From the NCBI RefSeq assembly GCF_016086655.4, contig NC_052140.2, positions 14,570,001 to 14,634,000 on the forward strand: DNA of 64,000 bases. Reading direction: 5' to 3'. Below the pieces are notes generated by a model that was not told the DNA's origin, did no database searches, and saw only the letters and a program-made list of their open reading frames with translations. Position numbers and translations under genes: made by a program. The DNA comes from Lepeophtheirus salmonis. Lineage: Eukaryota > Arthropoda > Copepoda > Siphonostomatoida > Caligidae. Positions 1-13,100 of the stretch are shown here, one piece after another (the first letter of the stretch is position 1; every line of letters starts with the position of its first letter).

Positions 1-759
1 GTTACTTTTAGCAACTAATTTGTTTAAATTTTCAAGAAATAAATTCAGTAAACTTTGGAAAAATCATTTAACGAGTTTCAAATTTGTATGTAAATAATGA
101 ATAAGGCGAATTGGGAAGAATAAATCAAAAAAGGTAATTTTTATTTTGAGTAAACAAAAAGAACTACATGTTTTTGCAAATACTAGCAAATAATAATGTT
201 AATTAATATTCATAATAATTATAATAATAAATATATATTGTACATATTTCAAAAAATACAATTTCGCAATAAATATTATTTATTCTCAGTAAATTGATAT
301 TATGCCACGGTTTTTTTTGTTTGTTGACGTTGCTTTTTTTAGAAACATTTCATGTTTAAATTTGGTAGAAAGGAAAGTGAATTGTTTTTTTTCATGATTA
401 GATCAGATGATTTATTAAAAATTCAATTTCGAATTGAGAAAATTGTATATATGTATATATAAGTATATAGATTGAAATACAAAGAAAAAAAAAGAGATAG
501 AGATTTTTAAAAAAAATCATGCAAACGATTTTTTACGATTTTTTTTTGTAATATTAAATATTGTGACAGGAATATTTTTTGCTTTTAATGTTGTAAAAAA
601 AGAAAGATATAGACAGGAAATTGTGCACAGGTATTTATAAGTAATAGGTATGTATGTCTGTAGTAGTAAATTTAATGGTATGAGTAACTTGACGTTGTTT
701 TTAATTTTTTGTGTTTTTTTGAAAAATAAAGTAAAACAATTAATTATAAGTATGGTTGT
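1..759. other. 3' UTR or 3' flank of the POU gene, AT-rich
   Basis: No coding potential seen. Contains poly-T/poly-A runs and a TATATATG/TATATAAG microsatellite-like stretch at about 447-470. It may be a long 3' UTR or intergenic. Confidence 0.4.
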
Positions 760-765
760 TTTATT
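760..765 (-). terminator. Candidate polyadenylation signal of the POU gene
   Basis: AATAAA on the minus strand (tttatt on plus), about 90 nt after the stop at 853. Further AATAAA-like hexamers occur in the AT-rich sequence down to position 1, so the true 3' end may be further away. Confidence 0.4.
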
Positions 766-852
766 GATATTTTTAATATCAAGTTCGATCGATATTCTTC
801 AGTCTTGAATCAACAGTTTCAGAGATATATTCGTTCTTCTTAGATGGTTGTA

Positions 853-1130
853 TTATGTAACGGGAGGAGCGGCTGAAGAAAGGGATCGCTCATGAGGAGA
901 TGTGGAGGCGTTGTTATAATGAGAACGAAGAGGTGGTGATAAGGAGGAATCAATAACACCTAGATTGGGTTCGAATTTTGGTTCAAATTTGGGTTCATAC
1001 TTCTTTTGAGAGGATGATGAAATAGTTGGGAAGCTGATTGGAAGAGATACAGCTCCATTTGGCAGATAGGTCGTCGTGTTGGTGGTGTTGGAAGAGAATG
1101 CGAAGGAGTTGGGGGAGATTCTGGGTGAGG
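853..1130 (-). CDS. nub: POU gene terminal coding exon (residues 857-948 and stop)
   Basis: The acceptor ACATTATAG|CC keeps the frame (T+CC = Ser) and leaves it open to the stop at 855-853. It encodes SPRISPNSFAFSSNTTNTTT, a proline/serine stretch, a short repeated KFEP unit (KYEPKFEPKFEPNLG), and ends HERSLSSAAPPVT. The alternative AG at GATTAG|CATATG uses a different frame and stops earlier, so it is less likely. The pyrimidine tract is weak. A diverged copy of this exon and its 5' flank lies at about 21.45-21.62 kb. Confidence 0.72.
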
Positions 1131-4100
1131 CTATAATGTACATATGCTAATCAATAAGCGTCAAATATTATATTCCTTAGAGTTGTAAAAATGTGACCAG
1201 TCATTTTATAAAATCCTAAGATTGGCGTAATATTTGATAATTATACTTTTTTTTTTATAAGAGCAGCTCAGCTGTCATGGCATTTTATTAAATTAGTACC
1301 CGTCAGCTATGAGCTAGGGCAACGGCATATAAAGAAATTACTCCATTGTCCATCCTCAATTCTACTCTAAATCTAACAAAGACCCCTACCTATAACGCCT
1401 TAACAAAACATTGGTGTTACTCGCACTTTATCCTACACTGACCCCTCTTTAATAAGGAAGACTAATGACAGTAGCTTTGGATAATTAAATCACTGCAAGG
1501 GTTCCAACTATAAAAATATTGCTCTCGTCATATTTTTTACAACTCTAGTACTCATATGAAAACTTACATAGAGAACCCGAAAAAGGTGTTTCTGATCGTT
1601 GAGGACTTACTGCTGATGTTGTTGCTGATCCAGAATGTGTTGAAAACAATCCCGAAGTTGATCCGAAGGGTGGGGGAGAGGCTGGCGAGCTGGGTCCCCC
1701 ACTGGAACTACCGTAAGATGGGTTGATTCGCTTCTCCTTCTGTCTCCTAAGAGAAATTGCTTAATGATTTATATTTGAAAGGTGGGCTCATTTCCCAAAG
1801 GCAAGAAACGAGCCCCATCTTATAGTCTAGGTGGTACAGAAGGAAAAGAGGAAAGTCGTGGAAATAAATGTTGTGTGATCTTTGAAAGTTTGAAGGAAGA
1901 TTGGGTTGTGTTATGAAAGTCACAGACACGGACACACAATACTTGTGTAAGCATAAAATGTAGGTACATTATTTGTTCACTCCCAGACGCAAGACCACTC
2001 TCTAGATTTATTTCCAAGAGCTTCCCCTTTCAAAGGAAATACCTATTACAAAACCATACGCGAACAACTTCTTTTTCCATGTTGAGACTATCCGCCACAT
2101 AGGATATTTCCTCTGAAGTTGGTTTCGGGTTTTGATTAAATGCTCTTTCAAGGGCAATCCGTACTGTTGTCTCTATTGAAGTTCGTTTCTTTCGTCGTCT
2201 ACCCATAGCATCCGCTGAGGAAAGGGAGTTACAATAAATGTTCGTATTGTTGAGGGAGTTATCCGCATCCTCCAGCCATTTGGCGAGTAGAGGCTTGAGT
2301 TTACACATGTTTTTAAAACTGAGATTAAGAGCTTCGAACCGGGATATCGTAGTTTGAGAAAAGTCATTTCCGTACATCTTACCCATTGCAAGTCCAACAT
2401 CCCCTTGAGTGTAACCTATAAATAGAGCATTGACAAAGAATAATGATTAAGATGACCGAAAACACAAAATTATTTTCTTCTTCTCACCCAATTTGATTCT
2501 CTTTTGCTTAAACATTTTCGCAAACTGCTCTAATTCCTCCAGATCCGTGGAGTCTTCCGGAGCTAATTCAATTCTCTGACAATTCGCTCCGTTCCCTGTC
2601 AGGGTCGCTACAGGAAGATTAGATTTACTTGGGTTTAAACGATGCTGCGGCATTGTTAACTGCGCTTTCGTTGGTTGATGAGATCGATCTTTTTCCCGCT
2701 GTTGCTTCTTTTGTATTTGATGTAGCTGATTTGCAGCCTGAGCCATAGCATGATGAAACTAAACAAATAATTTGAGGTTTGTTATTTTTGGAGTAAATTG
2801 TTAATTTACAAAACTAGATAGTACCTGTGGGGAATTCCCTATTATGCCAAAAGGGGAACTCGATGGAGGCCCAGCACTAGTCAAGGGTCCAAGAGTTGTT
2901 GTGGCTGTAGATGTGGTGGAGAGGGATGGTCCATTTGATTCCTGACACCCGCTACTGCTAACACTACTCAAAACACTGCTTGAAGGAACATTAATACTTC
3001 TACTGTTGCTCAGTGCAGCAGAGGAGGTTGGAAGATTGATTAGATTACTACTGATACACCCACTGCTGCTTCCAGTGCTAGAAATAATGCTTTGAAGCGA
3101 GCCCACTGTTGTGGTTGAGGAAGATGATGGTGAGGAGGATGAAGATGGAGTAGAAGGCTTTGGAGGTGGAACAACTAGATTAGACAATGATGGCATGGGA
3201 GGAGTGCCGCGACCAAAGAGGTTCGTTATGCCCTAGTTAAGTTTAAATATTAAATATATGCATCTTTTTCTAAAGGCAACTACTCTTACTTGATTAGTTA
3301 GAAGAGGTTGAGGGCTGGAGAGATGATTCGCAGATTGTTGAAGAAGTAAGAGGTTTTGTAAATGTTGTTGTATATTCTGTTGTTGCTGCTGCAGCGCCTG
3401 CTGAATAGCCTGCAGATCCCCAGGAGGAAAGGTGGATAGTGTAGGTAGTGACGGCGGAGGGGTTGGAGAGGACTCGCCCTCCTTTTTAGAAGCAGCAACT
3501 GCCATTTGCCGTGCTGCAACAGCTGCCAATTGACTTTGCCATAGTCCAGGAGGAGCTGGTGAGGCTCCACCTGCCACAATCTGTAGGCAGAGAACAAAAA
3601 AAAAATAAAGATATTGCTACATTGTACAATGTCATAACTCACTTGATTAAGAGAGAGTTGACCAGCGCCGAGTGCAGCAAGTGCTGCTTGCACATTGGCA
3701 GCCGTCGTGGAAGATGGTGAAATAGGATGTGGCGGAAGTATGACGGGGTTACTACAGGTAGATGACTCTAATCCTGGAGTAGGGGTGGATAGAGGTGAAT
3801 CTTTTAAAGATGAAGGTGTTCCCATGGATCGAATGTGCCTTTGCGTTAGGTTGTTGAGGTCGTCTGGATTATTGTTGCCATTTGAGTATTCATATTCCTC
3901 TGAGCTTCCATCGTTTTTTGAGTCTTGATCTTTTACTATGGAGTATAAATGAATAACTATCTTAGTTAAATAGAGGTATGAACAGCGTCAAAAAGTTCTA
4001 ATTTAATTTCTATTTTTGTGTGTAACATTCAAAAAAGAATTAGTGTAATATCTTAATCTGATTAGTTTTAACTCTCATAATAATAATGAAAGGCTCTTTT

Positions 4101-7100
4101 GAACTTATGCACTTACGACATCTACTAACAGTTGCTAGATGCTAATAATTGATATCTCGGTAGTAATATATTGTATGTATTTAACTCGGAATTAAAAATA
4201 TTCAAGTAGAGATCTGCAATTATAGTCAGAATATCTATTTACTTTTCATTTTTAATGACATCACAAAAAGTAACCATCAAATTCGTAAGATGCAAACGGA
4301 TAAGTCGACGCTAAAATTACATTTCGAAATAATATATAGTCCCCTTGCTCACTTTGTCCCTATGACGCAATTACAATAAGTGGAATTACTCCAATGTTGA
4401 TCCCCCATTCAACTCTGGGTCATATAAGGACTTACACTTATTCTTGAGCACACGTATTATATTTGAAGAATAATAATGACAGCTTTTGAAAAAAAAAAAT
4501 ATATATATAAGCAATACTGCTCTAATTACCAAATAAGAAAAAAGTTAGCACGCATTTTGGGTCATATAGTAAACAATTCTAGAAATATATGCGTTTTACA
4601 ATATCCTTCTTCTAAAGTGAGTAACAAAATATATAGAATTGTTTCATAGAAAAATATGACATACCAATATATCATTAATGAGAAACCAAAAACCAACATG
4701 ATCCTCCTGACAATTTGAAGTTTGTATTGTAGAAAAACAGTTTAGCTGTTATTAATTATTAGCTGATTTAATTATATTAGCTTCTATAATTTATAATAGA
4801 AAGAAAATACTCACAAATTCTTACTTCCTATCTTGTATAGAAATAGGAATGAATTACTCCGTTTTTAATACTTAATGCTTAGATGTTTTCACCTCAATAA
4901 TGAAAACAGCTTTAAAAATTACTGTTCATATTGCCAAGACCAGACAACTCTTTCACATATAAAATTCTACGGATTTACAACACTACTATCAACCACTGAC
5001 TGCATGGCCTCTCAAAAATCCTTCCAAAACAAATTAACGTCATCTAACACTCTTATTATTTATTTAAATTAATTTTATAGTAGATTTATAGGATCATATC
5101 ACCAATCAAATTAAGGATAATGTTGCTTTATTGATAAGTAATGTGTATTGACACATAAAATATATTTTGCATTTTATGCAAATATTTGCAAACATATACG
5201 TACACATAAAAGCAAAAAAAAAAATATTTTTAATCTTTAAAAAGACCTGATAGTTAATCACACCCAACAAATCATCAATATAATTATTTATTTTTGAGCA
5301 CATTAGGGCTGTAAATTGTGGGTATTTTTTAGCTGGCCCGTTTTTATTTGGAATTGGTAATCTAAAGAGGATTGTTGTCATTATTATCATTTAACCACTG
5401 CCTTTCGTAATACATTCCATTATATTCAAACCCTGATTGAACATCCATGTGTCCTCATAAAAGAACAAGATTGAAAATGTATTCCATAGCTATAATTGTA
5501 AATCCTTGTTGGAATATAAGAAAAATTCAAGATGTCCATATGTATTTCCTTCTCCCCTAAATCCTTTTTCACAGCCGATTAAAGAGGATCCAATGAAACA
5601 ATATTAATACGGCTTAGCTGCTCTCCCCCAGGCCATTCTTTAAATTGTCAGGATTTTCAATTTCTTTTTATTTAACATGCCCAAAGTACACCATCACTTA
5701 ATATTTAACTTTGATATATAATCCTCAAGAATGAAAAAGTAATGATAACAGCTTTATCAAATAAAAATAAAGAACAATGCTCAACTTTATAATAATATCG
5801 AACGCGTTGTTTGTCATATTTATTACAATTATAAATAAAATAAATTAAAAGCTGAGTGGATATTCTGTATATCTTCACTTCCTTTCTTTAACTTTGAAAT
5901 AATGAAACTTTTTTAACATTTTTCTAAATATATACATACCTTAAAGAAGAAAAAACAACCAATTTTTTTTTTTCATTCTTTGAAAGTCTTTTATGAGATT
6001 TTAAAAAAATCCCTATGTATATAGCCAATGATAAAGGGAAGAAAGTCAATAGATGCATTGACGCCTAGATCTAACTATATAATATATAAGTACATAGTAG
6101 AAAGAGAGAGAATTGAAAAAAATACCGCGTTTTTACTTCAATTTAAAGATCTTTATGTGATGGTCACTTTACATATTCTGCGGCCCCTTAACTTACAAGC
6201 AAGTTGGGGAATTAATTTTAGGAACAAATAATTTCTTCCTTGGTAAATTAATTATCGTTCATTTCTATTTTTTAATCCTCTCCAGGAAATCACATCCATC
6301 ATTTTATCATGATTTTTTTACATATGGTGTTCAGAAGTTGCGACTCTGGCCAACTTTTTGTCTGATTAATATTGTCTGTGACCTCCATTTAACAACTAGT
6401 GCGATATTTTTTTTAAACAGATTTTCCCTTAAGCTAATGAAAGCTGAATCAATTTTTTATAATTATTATTATTCAATATAATCGTTTTTGGTGTCAATAA
6501 CTCCCTTGAGTTGATTATGGAAACGGGAGAAAGTCTTGATGACATTCTCCATTGGCCAATTCCAACCGTGTCCTGGACATCAACTCAGATTTTGTGTGGT
6601 AGGAGGATCTGTTGATGTGTTGCTCAACTGGGACCTTCAAGAAAGACTCCATGTTGTTCAATTATATTAGAGGCCAAATACAGGGTTCAACAAAGACAAA
6701 AAAATATTCCTACCTTATCTTTGATCTGAACGCATTGCTTTAGATTCATAATCACCTCCAGAAATGAAACATCCAAATTTTCTAAAATTATTCTCTCATT
6801 GTGCTCCAAGGGTAGCTATAAACTAACTTTAATTCTAAATTTGTATAGGTTAGAATTATGTATAATATAAAGGGAGCGGGGATCAAATTGTTGCCTACTT
6901 TAAATAACTTGAATAACTTTGAATAACTTTGATAACTTGAAGACGACATTATCAAATAAAAAACCGGTTACCGAATAGGACAGCTATTCTACTCAGCTGA
7001 CGATACGTAGTTCAGTTAGCATCATACCGTCATCATATGAGGAGATAAAGAGCTATAAGTGGAACGAGGAGCTTTCGAGGTCCGCCGTAGTCATGGGATT

Positions 7101-10100
7101 GGTTAATAATGGAGGTGAAATCTCCAATTCAACGATTGCTTCAACCTTAGGAGTGAATTTACGGACTGTTCAGCGTATCCGTAAGAAGCTAGAGAACACC
7201 TGGGATGTTAATGCCACCATAAAGAGGGCGCCCAAGGAGTAGGACGCCGACAGGAAGGTCAGGGACACCGACTTTGTCGACAAGGTGAAGAAGATGGTTG
7301 TGGATGCTCCTACCAGGCCCATGAAGGCCATTGCGAGGGATCTGGGCTGCCATGAGAAAACAATAAGGGACTGTGTATCTGAGGATTTAAGGTGCAGGAG
7401 CTACAAGATGCAGGTGGGTCAGATCTTGACCCAGAAGGCAAAGGACAACAGGCTGATGAAGTCAACAAAATTGCTCAACAAGCTCAAGCACCCAAAGCAG
7501 CGCAGGATGCTGTGGTTTTTCTCTGATGAAAAGAATTTCTGTCAAGATCAGAAGGTCAACAAGCAGAACAACAGGTGGATAGCCACCTGCACCAGCCATG
7601 TGAGGAAGGTAATGAAGACCAAGTTCCCTGCCATGGTCATGGTGTTCGGGGTGGTCAGCAGTGAAGGTCATGTTATGCCTCCCCACATGTTTGAAACGGG
7701 TCTAAAGGTCAATACAGAGGTCTGCCTGGATGTTATGCAGAAGGTGGCTCTACCCTGGATCCAAGGGGTGGCCGGAGACAGGCCCTGGGTGTGGCAACAG
7801 GACTCAGCACCCTGCCATGTGTCCAAAATCTCCATGCAGTGGTTAACCGAGAACTGTTATGATGTCGTAACCAAGGATTTGTGGCCTCCTAACTCTCTCG
7901 ACCTTAATCCTTTGGACTATTTTGTCTGGGGCTATGTCGAGAGACATACCAACAGACATACCCATAGCACCAAGGCCAGCCTGATGAACTCCATCAAGGA
8001 GGTATGCGGCAACATGGACAATAAGATGGTCAGAAGAGCCTGCGGCCGGTTCAGAGACCGTATTGAGGCTTTTATTGATGCCAACGGTGATTATTTCGAA
8101 TGAATGGGTACTTTATACCTATATGCTCGTCATAGTTTTGATTTTCAATAAAAAAGTTAAAAAATGTATATTTTGTGTTGTTTTTGTAGAAAAATATTTT
8201 GGCGACAATTTGATCCCCGCTCCCTGTAATACATTCATGCAAAATGATGCTAAATGCGTTATTTTAATCTTTGAGTAAAAAAGAAGTTTTGTATCCTTTC
8301 AAACATTGAACGAGATGTGCTCCTTTAAGATGACATTATACAGCAATGCAATTTTCCATATATTATTTCCTTACTATGTCACAACTTTTTCGAACTAGCA
8401 TTATAGTACATTTTCCCTGCATGATTTGAAAAAAAAACTTATGATATTATTCGATATCTGTAACTGGAAAGTGAATTTTCTCCCGTCACGAATTCCCTTT
8501 AGTGAGCAAAGTAGTTACTTTTCCCAAGATACTCTATAAGACCTTGTAAACTATACATATATAATTTTTACAAATGACTTTTGGTTCTGCAGATTTTTGT
8601 ATTGTAGATTTGAACTTCATATATTATTCTACAATATTCTCTAAATATTCGTTTCTCTTTTTGTAAAATATATGTACATATATTCCTCTTTCTTGCAAGT
8701 ATACATATATATACTTTGCGTCCCAATTAGAAAGCTACCCTCTCCCCCTCGAATAACAATAAATATATACATATATAGCTAGAAGAAACGGAAAGAGGAC
8801 TCTTGAATGAAATTGATTGATCATCCAGAAATATTATTATTATTGTAACAATTCTATATTATTATAATACTAAATAATATTCTATTTGTGCTCTAATAAT
8901 GCGTCAAGATTCCTAATAGGGCTTAATTATGATTAACGCAATTATGAATTTGTCAAGACGAAGAAGAAAAACAGGGGCGCTTTTTTCCATATTATGTACA
9001 CTTGATGGTGTTCCTTTACAGAAAGAAATCTTTTATTAAGAGAGCATCTATGAATATCTGTCAATCTTTGGTATACCTATATATATATATATATGAGTCT
9101 TAGGCCCAGTCTATACATATGTATATATAGGTACATATTGGGGAGGGAGGGGCAAATTGTTGTAACTCACTGTGTAAATGAATTTTTTAGTTTCATTTGA
9201 TTGTCAAAATTGTGAAACAGTATAATCTATGTATAGAATACCAATATTTATATGTAGTTGTGTCCAAGAATCATGGGAAAGCCCATTAATAAATTTTGTT
9301 TAAATTTTTTCTGTAGTTTCTACAGGCTCAAAAGATGGGTTTTCAGGCCTTGGTGATCATAAAATAACATTTCAAAAAAATGAATTTTTGACTAACAAAC
9401 AATTACTACTTCATATAAGACCAAAAATAAAGAGCGTATAATTCTAAAAATATTCTTTTTGTATGTTGGTACGTATTTTTGAACAATTTAAAAAAAACGA
9501 TTATAGGGGTTTGAAACCAAAAAAATAAAAGAGAGAATGATTTTTTAAATTTGATAGTCTATATTTTTTATATGAAGTAAAATAATTCAGAAGTAATTTT
9601 AACTTCTTAATGTCCCGGGCAATGCTGGGTGTACTTAGTCTAGTTCATAATTAAGGAAGTAAGTTTCTAAACTTTATTCTGTAGAGTAAATATTTGAAAT
9701 ACAACGATTTGGCTCTTACCCCCATTATACAAACAAATGTTATACAGTGTGGTCCAAATATATTGGGGAAATCATTTAAGACTCGTTACGAATTAATTTG
9801 ATGTAGTAAAACCATAATATTTATATTTTTTGAAAGCAACATTAAATGACATCCAATTATTTATTATGAAATCCACCCTTCCTGATAACCCCGGCCACAC
9901 AGCGCCAGAAGCTTTGGCATCCCTGGGCGATGACGTGCAGATCCAGCTTTAATATTAAATTAGTTCTGTTTTTGACCTTTTAATTAATATTCCCTGGATA
10001 AATGGAGTAGCTCAAGGAATAAATTACAATTTACAACAAAACAGCCAACCAGCCCACAAGGCCAAAAAAGTGAACAATGTTTATCCCACAAAATGTCATT

Positions 10101-13100
10101 TCTTTTAGAGCCCGTATTTTTGACCTAAAAATAGCCTAAACCTGGCCTAATACCTGGGAGAGGGTCGGTAATGAGGCCTGCTGCCAGTTATCTGTAAAAT
10201 GGCAATGCTGGATCTGCACGGGATGGGTAAGGCCTGATAAAGCTTCTAGTGCTGTGTAGCCGAAGTTATCAAGAGATGATGAATAAGTAATTAAATGTAG
10301 CTTTCAAACAATAAAAAAATATGGTTCAACCCCATCTAGTTCGTTTGTTATAAGCCTTTAAAGACTTCATCAATTGATCTGAATCACCGCGTATGCAGTA
10401 GGGGAAATAGTGTCTGATTCTTTGCATATTTTGTAAGTTCACTCACTGATCAAGATTTTATATAGGATTGAGGTCATGAGACAGGAAAGGACACTACATG
10501 CCCTTAATACGCTTATTTTAAATAGAGGCCCCTGTAAATATAGCTTACAGGAGTGGTTCTCAAATGGGGGTACACGTTCCCCTTGGGGTACTTGGAGGGA
10601 CTGCAGGGGGTACTTGAGATTTTGAAAGAATTTTTTACAAGTGGTACATAGCATAGGGGTGTCAATGGGGATAGGCTGCAGGGGCTATAGCCCTACTCCC
10701 AAATTAAATAATTTTTGATATTTTTACTACAAAATATAATATTTGATTTTTTTTTCACTATAATTAATATTTGTTGATCTAAAATATTTAATATTTGGAT
10801 TTTTTTTCAAAAAATATCATATTTTGATTTTTTTTTAAATTTAATTTTTGGATTTATTTTCATAATAATTCCAAAAACTGAAACCTTTTTCCAAAATATA
10901 ATCCTGAGGACACGCCTGTCATTGAAGTTAAAAATACTTTGTGCATGTAAGGGGGTACGTGGATTAAATAAATACTTTACAAGTGGTACATCACTAGAAA
11001 CAGATTTAGAATCCCTTCCTTAGTGTACCAGTAGAATATTGTTTTATTTATTTATCAATGAAAATTAACAGCAAATTAGGGAACTTTTGTTCGTTTTGAA
11101 AAGAACCCATCGGAAGTGAAGATGTGTAGATCAAACATTGCCTACCAGTACTACGTGGAAATGCATGACCAACCTAATATGTAGATCAAGAGAGTCATTC
11201 AAAACAATAATCATTTCACCATACAACAGCTACAAATCAATCATCTGCTATCTGATGATTGTAACATCACCAAAAACAATAATATAAACAAGGAAGATTA
11301 AAAGTTTTTATTTTATTTTGTATGTTCTTTCTTCTTTTCAAAAAACTTACTCATTCATAATAATAATTATTTTTTTTACGACTAATACTACAACACTCCT
11401 AAGGGGTGAATGTCTGAAGAAATAAGGGCTATGAAGAAAAGAGAAAGGATTTCAAGAGAAAGCTTCGCCCTTCCTTGCTTATATATATTTATTTATTGAA
11501 CACTAATGACAACCCCCTACCCCTTTTTAAGGAATATGTGTTTGTTTGTTGTTTGATTCTATGGTGGTTCTGTATAAATGTAAGCGAGAGATATATATCC
11601 AGATCATTAGAGACAGAGAATGAGTGATGTACTTACTTACATGCAGGGTGGAATACAAAATCCGGGGATTCAGATTTCATAATTTGTCTACCGTACATAA
11701 TCCTATATTTGTGGTGAAGTAAACGTTTCACTTAGAAGCCAAAAACACTACCATGGAGTGAACGACAGAAGACTTCAAGCATATCACATTAACAGAGGCA
11801 GAATGCAGATGTTTTGTTGTGATGATTTCTGTGAACAACAATCTGTAAATTAGCAATTGCAACGTCTCAAACTGACGCCCTCAACAATAATACAGTAGCC
11901 AATTGTCATTAATATAAAAAATATTAATTAGCCCAAATAGAAAATGATTAATCACAACTGAGAGCTAAAGACAAGGATCATATTTTATTTATTTATGTTC
12001 CTTTAATTCGTCAGATGGAGTGGCACTGATTAAGTATACGAATACATTCACAATTACTCCTTTGAAGTCCCTACACATTAAACATATGGACTTCTCTACC
12101 TAGACGCAAACCTACCTTGATTATAGAGAATAATGTCTCTGGAGCGCATTCTCCATTGAGCTAGGTCCTCCCATGACATTTTAATTTCATCTAAGAACCT
12201 ATGTGATAATTCGGGTGACTGGTGACCATATTTAATTTATTAACTCGTCAAGAGAGGGTCTAAGTAGTGATGACATTCGTGTGCATATTTTAGCTTGCTG
12301 TGTTTTTTTAGAGTAGGCCAACCAAAAGAGTGAACTTTCTTTCTCTAATCGGTTGTCATCTTTATTTAACTCCTAAAAAGGGAACTTCCTTTTCTACTAC
12401 ATTCAATGATATTTGTGTGGTGCTCTTATAAGACGGAGAGTAACCTCCATAAATTGTTGCAGAGTTATAATTGTAAGTCCTGCTTGGTCGACATCGGAGA
12501 CATTCCATCCAATGTCCATGTTTATTTCTTCCCCCCCCCCCTTTGTCAAAACTACTTCTAGCTGATCTAATGAAACGTTATGACAACTAACTTGCTCTCC
12601 TCCAAAACATTCTTCCAATTTTCAGGATTAACACAGTGATTTTTGATTTCTGTTATTTTAGCACACCCAAAATGTTATCGATTAGCATCACTGACTATCA
12701 ATTTTTTCCAATCCCTCATTGCTTTTTCTTTTATAGTCAACAGTTTATATAAGTTTTATAAAATTACAATTAAAAGCTGGCAAATAAATAAGGTTGGAGG
12801 ATAAAGTCGTTATAGATACTTTTTTTTTTTTGTTTATTACTTCACCAAGATAGGGTCTGTCATACCTTGATAGCAGATTACTTATTCTTCTTTTTTTTCA
12901 ATGCAATATCATAAATAAATTTTAAGAGTGCCCCTTAAAAACATGTTGGTTTATGAAATTATGTTGTAGCTATGTAATAATGCTGGCAGGGGATTTCAGG
13001 GACACGCTATTAACAGTTTTTTATCTTATTAAATTCCTGCGTGGGAACTGCATATTGCCCCTTAGTGTGGTGAAACACTTGAAACAGGCGGCAATTAAAC

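Noticed and set aside
1141..1152. AG at GATTAG|CATATG as acceptor for the last exon
   Set aside because: It puts the exon in a different frame that stops sooner; the ATTATAG site keeps the 92-codon frame open.
3511..3928. Plus-strand frames opposite POU exons 3 and 4
   Set aside because: Antisense to well supported exons with matching splice phases.
7462..7686. Minus-strand frame inside the mariner transposase
   Set aside because: Antisense shadow of an intact transposase region.
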